From assembly GCF_023370075.1 (NCBI RefSeq), contig NZ_CP097149.1, positions 434,001-498,000 on the forward strand: a stretch of DNA of 64,000 nt. Reading direction: 5' to 3'. Shown piece after piece: positions 27,956 through 36,310 of the stretch. The DNA comes from Deinococcus sp. QL22 (GTDB lineage Bacteria; Deinococcota; Deinococci; Deinococcales; Deinococcaceae). The notes beneath the pieces were generated by a model, which was not told where the DNA came from, did no database searches, and worked only from the letters and a program-made list of their open reading frames with translations. Position 1 is the first letter of the stretch, and every line of letters begins with the position of its first letter. The translations under genes were made by a program, and so were the position numbers.

Positions 27956-28476
27956 AGGGTTCCTTTGAGCTGAGCCAGTTCCGCTTCTGCCCGCTCCGCA
28001 CGTTCCTTCCAGTGCGTCATCTGCTGCCAGACCGTGGGCCGCACCGCCAGTCGGAACAGTAGCCAGAGCAGGCCAGCCTGCCCCTCCAGGAACGAGAAGG
28101 TGGCTGGTGCTCCGGTGTAGACGTTGCGGGCGCAATTCAAGAGCAGCGCAGAGGCGATGATCGCCCACCCCATGCGCGTTGACCACGGCGCTTCCCGCAC
28201 GTACCAGAGTGTGTAGAGCACCAGGGCCGCGACGGCAAAGCGCCCTCCAGCCAAGATGACCCCACTGAGACTGCCATCCAGGCTCTCCAGATATTGCGTG
28301 GGGCCGATCACGGTGTCTCCAATGTCCGCCAGAAGGGCTGGGGACAGGAAGAAACCGACGACATGCAAGAGCACCATGACAATCGGGATGGCGTCACTCC
28401 AGTGCCAGCGGGGGCCAGCACGGAGAGCAGCGCGTTCGGCACGGCGGGTGGGGGTCTGGGCAGATTTAAACGTCAT
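27952..28476 (-). CDS. Phage membrane protein, probable holin-type, 174 aa
   Basis: A basic N-terminus (RRAERAALRAG) is followed by four hydrophobic segments at about 29-50, 70-92, 101-118 and 128-145. The charged C-terminal helix (HWKERAERAEAELAQLKGTL) can form a coiled coil. It lies between another membrane protein and the endolysin, joined to both by four-base overlaps (ATGA). That position fits a holin or antiholin. The sequence matches no holin class I can name. Confidence 0.6.
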   Translation of the reverse strand: MTFKSAQTPTRRAERAALRAGPRWHWSDAIPIVMVLLHVVGFFLSPALLADIGDTVIGPTQYLESLDGSLSGVILAGGRFAVAALVLYTLWYVREAPWSTRMGWAIIASALLLNCARNVYTGAPATFSFLEGQAGLLWLLFRLAVRPTVWQQMTHWKERAERAEAELAQLKGTL

Positions 28477-28823
28477 TCCGGGGTCTCCTTTTTGGTGAGG
28501 GCGTACTGGCCTTTAGCGATGGCGGCGACAAAATCCCAGGCGGCTGGCCCCATGTAGCCGTAGAACATGGCCAGGCCCACCGCTGCCTTGATGGGAAGAG
28601 GTTTGATGGTGTCTTGCAGCAGCAGCAGCGCGAGTGCGGCCATCGAGCCATACACGACGTCTGCAAACCCTTCTCCGAACGTCGTGAGAGGCTTTTGTTC
28701 CCGCCGCTGGGCCGCACGTTCACGGGCCACCCGTGCGATCGAAACGCAGATGGTCAGAATGAGAGCCGCGCCGAACAGCACCAGCGTGCGGAGGCTGATC
28801 AGTTCTTGCAGCTCCGGGGTCAC
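28473..28823 (-). CDS. Phage membrane protein, holin-like, 116 aa
   Basis: The start is GTG at 28823, supported by GGAGC upstream and a four-base overlap (GTGA) with the preceding stop; the longer frame to 28880 lies inside the previous gene. It has transmembrane segments at about 12-30, 55-70 and 77-96 with a basic loop (RVARERAAQRREQK) and a charged C-terminus (KKETPE). The layout is that of small phage holins. It is the second of four coupled lysis genes. Confidence 0.6.
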   Translation of the reverse strand: MTPELQELISLRTLVLFGAALILTICVSIARVARERAAQRREQKPLTTFGEGFADVVYGSMAALALLLLQDTIKPLPIKAAVGLAMFYGYMGPAAWDFVAAIAKGQYALTKKETPE

Positions 28824-29155
28824 TGTTGCTCCGAGACGCGCCACTCCCGCCCGATCCGGTCTACCCAGACCAGTGACCACCAGCTCAGGGCCACTTTCCG
28901 GAAGGTCTGCCCGGGGTACAGGGTGTAGAGACCGGGCGGGAAGTCAGGCTGACTGCCGCCCAACTTGGAGACCAAGCGCAAGCGGGCGACACCGTTGGGG
29001 GGGCAGCCGGGTTTGAGTTGCACGGTGAGCCACCGGCCAACAATGGCGGGACTGGCTGTGGCCACCACCGTGCACAGGGGCGGTGGCGCAGGAGCGGAGA
29101 GGGGTGCAGCACTGACGGCATGGCTCAATGCCACCGCGAGAATCATTCGTTTCAT
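28820..29155 (-). CDS. Phage exported protein of the lysis cassette, 111 aa
   Basis: Starts MKRMILAVALSHAVSAAPLSAPAP, a plausible signal peptide, then a proline-rich beta-type domain with two cysteines (near 28 and 51) that may form a disulfide. The coupled position upstream of two membrane proteins and the endolysin suggests a role at the envelope during lysis, for example spanin-like. No lipobox is seen and no family is recognised. Confidence 0.55.
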   Translation of the reverse strand: MKRMILAVALSHAVSAAPLSAPAPPPLCTVVATASPAIVGRWLTVQLKPGCPPNGVARLRLVSKLGGSQPDFPPGLYTLYPGQTFRKVALSWWSLVWVDRIGREWRVSEQQ

Positions 29156-29178
29156 GGGCCTCCGATCGGCAACAGAAG

Positions 29179-29207
29179 CCCGCCCAGCTGCCGAGAGCGT
29201 GGGCGGG
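29179..29207 (-). terminator. Hairpin between fibre gene and lysis cassette
   Basis: Eight-bp perfect stem (CCCGCCCA / TGGGCGGG) with a 13-base loop, 31 bases past the fibre stop. The following CTTCTGTT is only a weak T tract, so it may be a partial terminator or RNA end protector. Confidence 0.4.
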
Positions 29208-29237
29208 TGGAGAGGGTGAAATTAGGCGGAGGGGTGC

Positions 29238-31346
29238 TTACCCGTAGATCACCGCAGGCGTCCCGTAGTCCGGCCCCATCTTTATGCCCGCGTTGTGGCA
29301 CCACAGCAGGAACTGGTGGTGCGCCGCCCGCTCCTCTGCCGCCGTCGCGAGGCGGTTCTCGCACGTGTTCCCGAACGTCAACGCCTTCGTCGTCCACTCT
29401 TCCCCGAAGCCCTGCGGCTGGGTGTTGAGGTTGGTCGGCTTGATGGTATGAACGTTGCTGATGCCCAGGCTGTGCGACACGGCTTTGCCCTCGACCGTGA
29501 AGCCCGCGTCCCCACTCATGTACACGCCGATGCGCGGGTCGCCCGTGAGTGGCGTGCCGTCCCGCAGCTTGCCGGTAAAGATCACCTTGCCCCGGTTCAA
29601 CTGGTGATTGTTCCCATGCTGCGCGCCCAGCTGCGTGCCGGGGCCGACCAGCCAGAAATCCTCGATCAAGGTGTACGCGCCCGTGTTCGCGTATCGCGTC
29701 AGGTGCTTCTCATCCGCAGGCAACCCGCCCGTCATGCTCTGGTACGGGAAGCTGTAGTCGCCCGCAGGCTTGGGCGCGCCGGGAATGTAACTGCCCGTCG
29801 GCTGTCGCTGGCCGCCCATGTTGAACGGCATGCCGGTCGTCCACCGCTGGCCCGTGTTGCTGATGCCGTTGCCAGGGTTCCCGAACGTAAAGTACCCACG
29901 CACTTTCACGCGCACGTCCAGGCTCTCACCGCCGATCAGGTAAAAGTTGAACTGGTCTTCCATCAGGCTTTTCATGTGCGTGGAGTACACGAAGACGCCC
30001 GCCCAGTCCAGGCCGCCGAAGAACTGTCCAGGCAGATTGTCTTTTGCGTTGTTGTTGGCGTTCAGGACAAGGAACTGCGCGAAGTCGTGACCGATGGGCA
30101 TGGTGTATCCGCCCGTGTCGTTCGGGTTGCTCTGGCCGCGCGTCTGGCTTTCCTTGTGCTTGCTGACAATCGTGTCGTTCGACAGGTCGCCGCCTGCGCC
30201 GTTGCTCCGCTTGCGCGCCAAGTCCCAGTAGATGTTCCCGTATCCCGTCGTGACCTGCCCGCCCTGTGCCGCCGTCAGCCCGCGCCACTGCCCCAGCGAC
30301 GTGCCGCCCATCCCACGAATCAGATTCCGTCGTTCACGATGGGTTGACCCGTAGTCACCGACAAAAAACTGTCCCACCGCGTAGTTCTTGGTCGCAGGAA
30401 CTTGGCCGTACGCGTAATTGTCTTCGAGAATGACGTTGGCGTTGCCGTTGGTACTACAGAAGTTGCCGCTCCCACGCCACTTATTCTTTCGAATTCTGAC
30501 CAAGTTCTTTGTGTTGACTCGAATGCCATCTATGCGTTCGCCCGTCTTGATGACATAACCCTCGAACACCGTTTCGGCATGGGGCGACGTGTTGCTGTCG
30601 TCAATGACCAGTTGCGTGGTGCGGTAGGTGTCTGCGAAGGCCGATTGCGTCCCAGAGAAGTTGACGTGCGGAATCTCTGTTCCGTTCGCCAGGACGGCCA
30701 GCACGCGGTAAGAAATCTGCTCCCCCTCCCAGGCCCACAAGTTGCGGTAGGTCACGCCCAGCTGCGGAACGGCCGTCAGGCGCAGCCAGCCCCACTCGGG
30801 AAAACCGGGTTCGTGGTTGCGCTCGACATGGTAGCCCTGTATCGCCTGCCCGGTCAGCCGCGCCCACTGAAAGGACGCGCCCATCGGCCCGAAAGTTAAG
30901 CGGTTGCTGATCACGTCGGGTTCTCCTGTCTCCGGGGGGGAGGGGGGTGGTTCAACAGGCGGCGGTGGGGGCGGAGGCGGCGGAGGGGGTGGAGGGGGTG
31001 GAGGGGGTGGAGGGGGTGGAGGAAGCGGCGTGGTTGGGGGCGGCGTGCGGCGCTTCCGGGCCAGATCCAGTTCCGGCTGAGACTTGGTGAGCCGGGTGTC
31101 TTCCATGCCGTGCATTCCGACAAACGGATAACGAGCGTCAAGCTGAATGACCTTCCAGGCGCGAGACCGCCCGTAAAACCACGCAAAGTCGTTCAGGTCG
31201 TCATAGACCACGACATTTCGCTGCACGTCGCCGCCCAGATGGTTGAAAGAGGCCGACGCCAGGAATGAGAGGCGCCCGCTCATGGCCGGGATGGGCCAAG
31301 GGGGCGGGCGCAATTTGAGTCCTACGGTCAGTGAGGTGACTAGCAC
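29238..31346 (-). CDS. Phage tail fibre/spike-like protein with polyproline linker, 702 aa
   Basis: Residues 1-100 form a small N-terminal domain (ending ELDLARKRR) that probably attaches to the tail. Residues 109-130 are 22 consecutive prolines, flanked by more prolines and threonines, acting as a stiff linker. From about 145 a fibronectin-like strand region (RLTFGPMGASFQWARL) leads into a long section rich in Asn, Gly and Thr with regularly spaced beta strands (about 240-600), in the style of right-handed beta-helix spikes. The C-terminus is WCHNAGIKMGPDYGTPAVIYG. It is the last structural gene before lysis, the usual place for a receptor-binding protein. No enzyme motif was identified. Confidence 0.65.
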   Translation of the reverse strand: MLVTSLTVGLKLRPPPWPIPAMSGRLSFLASASFNHLGGDVQRNVVVYDDLNDFAWFYGRSRAWKVIQLDARYPFVGMHGMEDTRLTKSQPELDLARKRRTPPPTTPLPPPPPPPPPPPPPPPPPPPPPPVEPPPSPPETGEPDVISNRLTFGPMGASFQWARLTGQAIQGYHVERNHEPGFPEWGWLRLTAVPQLGVTYRNLWAWEGEQISYRVLAVLANGTEIPHVNFSGTQSAFADTYRTTQLVIDDSNTSPHAETVFEGYVIKTGERIDGIRVNTKNLVRIRKNKWRGSGNFCSTNGNANVILEDNYAYGQVPATKNYAVGQFFVGDYGSTHRERRNLIRGMGGTSLGQWRGLTAAQGGQVTTGYGNIYWDLARKRSNGAGGDLSNDTIVSKHKESQTRGQSNPNDTGGYTMPIGHDFAQFLVLNANNNAKDNLPGQFFGGLDWAGVFVYSTHMKSLMEDQFNFYLIGGESLDVRVKVRGYFTFGNPGNGISNTGQRWTTGMPFNMGGQRQPTGSYIPGAPKPAGDYSFPYQSMTGGLPADEKHLTRYANTGAYTLIEDFWLVGPGTQLGAQHGNNHQLNRGKVIFTGKLRDGTPLTGDPRIGVYMSGDAGFTVEGKAVSHSLGISNVHTIKPTNLNTQPQGFGEEWTTKALTFGNTCENRLATAAEERAAHHQFLLWCHNAGIKMGPDYGTPAVIYG
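30957..31022 (-). repeat. Polyproline-coding repeat (22 CCN codons, 9-bp units)
   Basis: Four tandem copies of CCTCCACCC followed by less regular CCN codons. Such a tract can expand or contract in steps of three residues by slippage without breaking the frame. Confidence 0.9.
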
Positions 31347-31349
31347 GGG

Positions 31350-31601
31350 TTACCCGCCCGCACCGACGTCTTCCATCTGCAGCAGCGTCACGCGCAGCGT
31401 CTTCATCTCGGTCTTCAGGAACAGGGCGTTACGAAACTGGTAGAAGCTACCCACAGCGGTGAGTTCCTGTAAGGCTTCGGTCAGGACGCCCGTTTCGTTG
31501 GGTTCGCCGTAGGTCTCACCTTCAACAATAATTCGGCCCAAGTCTTCGGTGCTGGTGTCTTTGCGTTCTAACTCGATCAGATACGTGTAGCGCGTGGTCA
31601 T
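31350..31601 (-). CDS. Phage hypothetical protein, 83 aa
   Basis: Small acidic protein, MTTRYTYLIELERKD at the start, predicted as alternating strands and a helix (VLTEALQELTAVGSFYQF). It lies two bases after the stop of the upstream appendage gene and three bases before the fibre start, so it belongs to the same translation unit. It may be a fibre chaperone or joining protein by position. No family recognised. Confidence 0.6.
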   Translation of the reverse strand: MTTRYTYLIELERKDTSTEDLGRIIVEGETYGEPNETGVLTEALQELTAVGSFYQFRNALFLKTEMKTLRVTLLQMEDVGAGG

Positions 31602-31603
31602 GG

Positions 31604-32584
31604 TTACGCCCTCCCTAAAGTGAGTTCAAAGTCCAGCGTGAGCTTGTGCGTGCTGGCTTTTGTGATGGTGGCGGGATTGGTCAGCCCGAACTTATAGCCG
31701 ACTTCCGGGCTGCTACTCAACTGATAGCCGATGAACCAGCCGTGGTGTGCGGCGTTCAGCTGCGCGGTTGTGATGACATACCGTTTCGTGACCTTAAACG
31801 TGCCACTCACATAGGTCAGCTTCGTTGCACTAACAAGTGCGCTGGTATCGTGCGCCCCGCCTCGATCCGCACGATCCATCGTGTTTACGGCGCTCATGCG
31901 CTGAAGCGTGCCGTTCGAGGCGAAGTTAGTTGCCCAAAATGACTCCATACTTGCGGCGGTCACACCTGCCTTCATCCACCACGTCTCCTTGCCCGCAAGC
32001 AGGCCGATGCCCGTCACGGTAAAACTCGCATCCGTTCCGCCTGTGATCGAGGGAACCGTGACCGTCAACGTATGCGTCACCTTAAGCTGCTGCCCAGCCT
32101 GAACGGAGAGCGTAATCGGCGTCCCGGTGCCATCGCGGAACAGCTCGCGGATATTGACGTTCGTTCCCGTCGCCTCCGAGAAGCCGAACTCCGTCAAGTT
32201 ATGCGCCGCCGTAATATCAATGACGCGCACGATGGTAAACGCCCCGACCATGAATCCGGCAGGCTGGGAATAGACGTTGGTTGATTCCGCCGTAAATCCC
32301 CCGCCGTTGGCGGCCCGCGCGACTTCCGTTGCGAGCGTCGTTTGTCCGACGGCGGGAGCGGTTGACCCAGTGCCTACCGCAAGGTAATGCCGAAAGGCCG
32401 CCCACAACCCAATCCCAAAGTTCGTGACGTCCGAGAGATTGCTTGAGGCCAGAATCGTATTCAAGCCCCGATCCAAAATAAGATTCGGCTGCTCACCTTC
32501 TTGCGCGACTGCCCCGTCTGCATTCAGCACTTCCCAGTGAACCCACCCGCTGACCGTTCCTTCTTGCTTAACCTTATGGTGCAT
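31604..32584 (-). CDS. Phage tail appendage protein, 326 aa
   Basis: The N-terminus (KVKQEGTVSGWVHWEVLNADG, then QPNLILDRGLNTILA) resembles the beta-sandwich start of phage tail-tip or baseplate appendages seen in several siphophages. The middle (TLTVTVPSITGGTDASFTVTGIGLL) and C-terminus (KLTYVSGTFKVTKRYVITT) are strand-rich. Its start overlaps the stop of the repeat-bearing neighbour by 11 bases. It probably forms part of the host-contact device. No enzyme motif. Confidence 0.6.
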   Translation of the reverse strand: MHHKVKQEGTVSGWVHWEVLNADGAVAQEGEQPNLILDRGLNTILASSNLSDVTNFGIGLWAAFRHYLAVGTGSTAPAVGQTTLATEVARAANGGGFTAESTNVYSQPAGFMVGAFTIVRVIDITAAHNLTEFGFSEATGTNVNIRELFRDGTGTPITLSVQAGQQLKVTHTLTVTVPSITGGTDASFTVTGIGLLAGKETWWMKAGVTAASMESFWATNFASNGTLQRMSAVNTMDRADRGGAHDTSALVSATKLTYVSGTFKVTKRYVITTAQLNAAHHGWFIGYQLSSSPEVGYKFGLTNPATITKASTHKLTLDFELTLGRA

Positions 32585-33575
32585 ACGTGCCTCCGATGAG
32601 TGCCCCAGCTCCAGTCAGCCCTTCTGTGAGGGTGCGTGGGACGCCGACGTTTTCTAGCTTTGAGGTCGAGACGAGGGTGCCCGCGCCGCTGAGCGGATCG
32701 GTCACCGGCCCGTGCGGGCGCAAGGTTAAGTCATACGCACTGGTCAGCATCTTGCCGACCCCTGCCAACGGCTCCGTGAGTACCGCCTTGGCTTCGACTG
32801 ACTCGTATGTGCTGGTCAACATCTTGCCGATGCCGTTCAGTGTGTCTACTGACGACTGCTCAATGAGCATCGCTTCGTAGAGGCTCAGAACCATCGTTCC
32901 CGTCGCCGGAAGGAGGTCAGTGACCCGGATCGGGTAGAGCGGCGTCTGGGCGTAGAACGGGAGGTGCTCTGACTCTCCCATGATTTCAAGTCGGTACGGC
33001 AACGCGACCACCTGATCCAGTACGGCGTCCACGAGGCCCGTCAGCAGCGTGCGCTCGACCAGATAGGCGTCCCGCTGTGCCCGGTAACGCAGCTCTGTAC
33101 GAGCCGCATTCAGGTACAGCAGGAGCACATCGCTCGCACTCGGGACAAACATCGCGGTGGCGTCATTGACCAGCACGGGATCAACGCCTGGGAACGGCCC
33201 CCGGTAGACGTAGTCCTCCTCGGTCTGATCCCACTGGCGAACCAGGAGTTGGCCATCATCCTCCCAAGCGGCCACATGCCGGGCCGACTGATCGAAGGCC
33301 AGGGAGATATGCCGGACCGTCGCGCCCAGATCCGGGAAGTTTTTCCCCGGCGTCACGACTACCCACTGTTCCCCCTGTCGCTGGTAGAGCGTCAGGCCCG
33401 TGAACCCGTGCCACGCCATCGCCCACACGTTGCGGTGCAGGGTGAGGTAGTCGCCATCGCCCGGAGCACCCATCAGCTGCGGCCCCAATGCGAAGACCAG
33501 TTCCGGCCGGAAGGTCGCTGCCTCCCGCTTGCCCGAGACGAGGTTGACGCGTGCGGGCGTGCGCTCGCTGGACAC
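32574..33575 (-). CDS. Phage tail-tip protein with C-terminal ~24-residue repeats, 333 aa
   Basis: Residues 1-215 look like a beta-propeller or jelly-roll type domain (RNVWAMAWHGFTGLTLYQRQGEQWVV, RHVAAWEDDGQLLVRQW). From 218 to 333 there are five imperfect repeats of about 24 residues with a core of V-T-x-x-L-x-G-x-G-x-L-L-x-S: starts near 218, 243, 265, 291 and 315. The start is uncertain: GTG at 33575 has no Shine-Dalgarno, and the same frame reads sensible protein upstream to about 33640 without a standard start codon. Context places it at the tail tip; a repeat-based adhesion role is inference. Confidence 0.6.
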   Translation of the reverse strand: MSSERTPARVNLVSGKREAATFRPELVFALGPQLMGAPGDGDYLTLHRNVWAMAWHGFTGLTLYQRQGEQWVVVTPGKNFPDLGATVRHISLAFDQSARHVAAWEDDGQLLVRQWDQTEEDYVYRGPFPGVDPVLVNDATAMFVPSASDVLLLYLNAARTELRYRAQRDAYLVERTLLTGLVDAVLDQVVALPYRLEIMGESEHLPFYAQTPLYPIRVTDLLPATGTMVLSLYEAMLIEQSSVDTLNGIGKMLTSTYESVEAKAVLTEPLAGVGKMLTSAYDLTLRPHGPVTDPLSGAGTLVSTSKLENVGVPRTLTEGLTGAGALIGGTYAP

Positions 33576-33643
33576 GATCTGACCGATTGAAGTCGCGGCG
33601 GACTTTAGCCCCAGCCCCCACCAGACGCCCCAAGACAGACCGT

Positions 33644-35137
33644 TTATAAGCGTGCCTCACGCCATGAATGCACCTCTACGCGGGCGGGGTAGCCGTGCCG
33701 GGAGCCGCTGGGGGGCAGCGTCAGCAGGGCGACCCGCAGAGAGGCCGGGGGCAGGGTGGCGTTCTGTCCGGACAGATGGTAGGGACGGTACTCGCCATCT
33801 GTCTCCACCGTGAGGGGTTGCACCTCCCCGACGCCGAGGGCCACCCCCGTTGTGGCGTTGTAAAACTGAACTGTGAGGTTAATGTCGTCCTGTAAGGGAA
33901 TCAGGGCGCGGCACTCTGCGCGGTAGCGCACGCCGTAGCGCAGCACGCCCCCGAACACGTCCGATCCGGTAGGCCGCCGATACGTCAGCACGACGCCCTC
34001 CACCATGCGTTTCAGATCATGGTGGAGGAGGTCGTCCGCGAGCAGGGCCAGCGAGAAGCCAAACTGTGCGCCCCAGCCAGCCCGCTCGGAGTCGGGATCG
34101 GGGTGAAGCGTAAACTCGATGGCCGCGATCTGCTCGGCGGTGCTGGGGCCGAGCGCGTTGGGAATGACGGCGAGCGCGTCGCCCCCCAGCACGCCCCCGG
34201 CGAAGGAATGGACAGGCAGGGCGGGGGCCGTCAAGGTCAGGGACACTTCAGGCAGCGTGGCCGGGAGCGTGCCGCCCTGCGGGTTTGCGGGAACTGTTAC
34301 CCCGCCATCGACGGGGGCCGCGCTGAGCACGTCCACCACAGCCAATCCCGCGTTCCGGAACAGGGCGGGATAGGTGTTGGCGTCCACGCCCCCGACCACA
34401 CTCTCCGGCGCGATCCGGGCAAAGACCTCTAGGGCTGTGATTCGCAGTGAGTACGCCCCCGCACTCAGCGCCGCGTTGACCGCGTGCGCCGTTTTGTGCG
34501 TCTGGGGCATGAAGGAATTGACGCCATAGTCCGTTTGCCGCGTGACCGGGGACGCGGAGGGGATGACGTCCGCCCACGTCTGAAGCACCGCCCCGGCCCC
34601 GCTCAGCAGTTCCACGGTGTAGCGGGTCGGGCTGGGGGGGAATAGCCCGATGCCGAAGAACCCTCGGTCTGCCGCGTACCACGTCAGGGACAGGGTTCCT
34701 GCCGCGCCGGGGATGCCCAGCGTGAGAGGGAACGTGACCACGCCCCCCGTCAGCATCTTGACGGGGCCGCTCTGGGGGTACGGGCCGGACGTTCCCGCGA
34801 TTTCAGCGGGGAACACGGGGAACGTCTGCCCGACTGTCACAGTCAGCGGGCCAGCGGGGACAGCCTGCCCGAGAGAGGCAAAGCTTGATACCTTCAGCGT
34901 GCTAGGCGTCACCACAGCGTCAAGGCTATTCGCCGCGTAAAAGAGGCCAGCCACAGCAGCGCCGTTGCCCGTGAACTGGGCAAGGTGGCTGGCGACAGCC
35001 TCCTCTATGGCGTCGAACAGATCAACGTCTATGTCAGCATTGAACGCACGCGGGCCAGCCGCTAGCAGCTGCTCTAAGAGTTGCGCCGTGATCCGCTTGT
35101 CAAACGGTGCGCCGGGTGCAGGCCGCGTGAAGGTCAC
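33644..35137 (-). CDS. Phage structural (tail/baseplate) protein, 497 aa
   Basis: The GTG start overlaps the stop of a 22-codon ORF (GTGA). The N-terminal 60 residues are helical (DKRITAQLLEQLLAAGPRAFNADIDVDLFDAIEEAVASHL) and could mediate oligomerisation. The rest is strand-rich with many Pro/Gly/Thr, in segments that resemble two or three beta-sandwich domains (TLSLTWYAADRGFFGIG near 155; RVALLTLPPSGSRHGYPARVEVHSW at the end). It is probably a baseplate or tail-tip component. No homologue family recognised. Confidence 0.6.
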   Translation of the reverse strand: MTFTRPAPGAPFDKRITAQLLEQLLAAGPRAFNADIDVDLFDAIEEAVASHLAQFTGNGAAVAGLFYAANSLDAVVTPSTLKVSSFASLGQAVPAGPLTVTVGQTFPVFPAEIAGTSGPYPQSGPVKMLTGGVVTFPLTLGIPGAAGTLSLTWYAADRGFFGIGLFPPSPTRYTVELLSGAGAVLQTWADVIPSASPVTRQTDYGVNSFMPQTHKTAHAVNAALSAGAYSLRITALEVFARIAPESVVGGVDANTYPALFRNAGLAVVDVLSAAPVDGGVTVPANPQGGTLPATLPEVSLTLTAPALPVHSFAGGVLGGDALAVIPNALGPSTAEQIAAIEFTLHPDPDSERAGWGAQFGFSLALLADDLLHHDLKRMVEGVVLTYRRPTGSDVFGGVLRYGVRYRAECRALIPLQDDINLTVQFYNATTGVALGVGEVQPLTVETDGEYRPYHLSGQNATLPPASLRVALLTLPPSGSRHGYPARVEVHSWREARL

Positions 35138-35202
35138 GACAGGCTCACTTGAGAGGTGAACTCGCCAATCGAAGTCGTCAGGGGGTCAGGGAGTAGGGTC
35201 AT
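35134..35202 (-). CDS. Coupled mini-ORF, 22 aa
   Basis: ATG at 35202 preceded by GGAGGCCCG, an ideal Shine-Dalgarno at ideal spacing, codes 22 residues (MTLLPDPLTTSIGEFTSQVS then LS). It stops at TGA, overlapping the GTG of the 497-residue structural gene. Its role may simply be to deliver ribosomes to a gene that lacks its own site. Confidence 0.5.
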   Translation of the reverse strand: MTLLPDPLTTSIGEFTSQVSLS

Positions 35203-35248
35203 CGGGCCTCCGGAGAAGGGGTCGGCGTCTTGGCACGGTGCGGGAGGG

Positions 35249-35512
35249 TCAGGAGGTGACAAGCAGTTGATACCAGGCGTCGCCGTCCAGCCCGGGCAGG
35301 ATCTCCACCCGATCCACGTTCGACATCAGCAGCCAGCGCACCCCAGCCGGAATGGTCAGGGGTGCCCGCGTCTCATTGCCGAGCGTGAGCCGGATCCGGA
35401 AGTCGGCCTCCCCGGGGTTGGCTATGCTGCTACCCCGCTTAGCTGGGGTGCCCAGATCAGACAGGAAATTGATGACGGTCGGCACCGCCACCACGGCTTC
35501 GTAAGCTTTCAC
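35249..35512 (-). CDS. Phage hypothetical structural protein, 87 aa
   Basis: Small strand-rich protein (FRIRLTLGNETRAPLTIPAGVRWLLMSNVDRVEILPGLDG). It overlaps the stop of the distal tail gene by four bases (ATGA). The RRL-type middle resembles the C-terminal domain of its upstream neighbour (both have TF/R-I-R followed by a turn and V-E-I/L), so it could be a separated copy of that domain or a tail-tip adaptor. Confidence 0.55.
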   Translation of the reverse strand: MKAYEAVVAVPTVINFLSDLGTPAKRGSSIANPGEADFRIRLTLGNETRAPLTIPAGVRWLLMSNVDRVEILPGLDGDAWYQLLVTS

Positions 35513-36300
35513 TGCACCACCACCTGGTAGACGTAGGCCGCGTCATCCAACGGCTGCAGCTCCACGCCGGTAATCCGGAACGTGATGTCCAGCGACGTGC
35601 GCGGCTGCACGGTGACCGGCTGAGAACGCACGCCGTCCTCAATCAGTACGGCCGCAAAGTCGGTATCGCCCAAGTTCGCGACAGAACCGTGATGAACCGC
35701 CCGCTTGGGATCCAACACCAGGAAGTCCAGCAGCGTGACGGCACTGGAGGTGCCCTCGTACGGGTAGGGCAGCTGGCTGGCTGCCCAGCCGCCGTCTGGG
35801 AACGGTTGGCCACCGGAGCCCGTGCCCACTTCAACAGGATGTGGGGTGGGAAACAGATCATCCGGATTCAGGCGCCATAGGGCATCCACCAACAGCACAG
35901 TGGCCGTAATCAGCCGAGTGTTGCCTTCCCCGAATGCTTCTGAACAACTCAGCAGAGCGCTAATCGAGACGCTGCGTGCGCCCTCGCTGTAGGTCTCTGC
36001 CGTGGTGAGGATCTCCCGCCAACGCAAGGCCAGCTGGCGGACAGCCAGGGCGGTGGGGGCTTCCAGATACAAGCGCAAGGTCAGGAGGGCGGGCTTAGGC
36101 AAGCGGCTGCCACTGGCCCACGTGCGGCCCCGTGCGGTCTGCCGAGGCGTGACGTTGTAGGTCAGGTCAATCGGATCACGGTCGACCTCTACCCCCTCCA
36201 TCCACGGCACATACAGCTGCGCCCCAATCCCAAAGGTTTGGGGCAGGGAGGGAGCGATGTCCAGCGGCAAAGGGGGTAAGGGGCTGAGGGTCAGATTCAT
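35509..36300 (-). CDS. Phage distal tail protein-like, 263 aa
   Basis: Located two genes after the tape measure, the usual place for the distal tail (Dit) or tail-hub component. It has an N-terminal proline-rich stretch and then a two-domain strand-rich layout: VDRDPIDLTYNVTPRQTARGRTWASGSRLPKPALLTLRLYLEAP fits the tail-tube-like first domain of Dit proteins. The second half (TPHPVEVGTGSGGQPFPDGGW, then VANLGDTDFAAVLIEDG and DITFRITGVELQPLDD) fits the galectin-like C-terminal domain with phage tail NxGD-type motif. Assignment rests on layout and position. Confidence 0.6.
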   Translation of the reverse strand: MNLTLSPLPPLPLDIAPSLPQTFGIGAQLYVPWMEGVEVDRDPIDLTYNVTPRQTARGRTWASGSRLPKPALLTLRLYLEAPTALAVRQLALRWREILTTAETYSEGARSVSISALLSCSEAFGEGNTRLITATVLLVDALWRLNPDDLFPTPHPVEVGTGSGGQPFPDGGWAASQLPYPYEGTSSAVTLLDFLVLDPKRAVHHGSVANLGDTDFAAVLIEDGVRSQPVTVQPRTSLDITFRITGVELQPLDDAAYVYQVVVQ

Positions 36301-36310
36301 TGATGTCTCC

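Noticed and set aside
30957..31022. Polyproline tract as a sequencing or assembly artefact
   Set aside because: The frame is open on both sides and the units vary in sequence, so it reads as real coding repeat.
33256..33660. 134-codon minus-strand ORF overlapping the repeat protein start
   Set aside because: Very Arg/Gly-rich and overlaps the better frame; kept only as a sign that the true start of the 333-residue gene is unclear.
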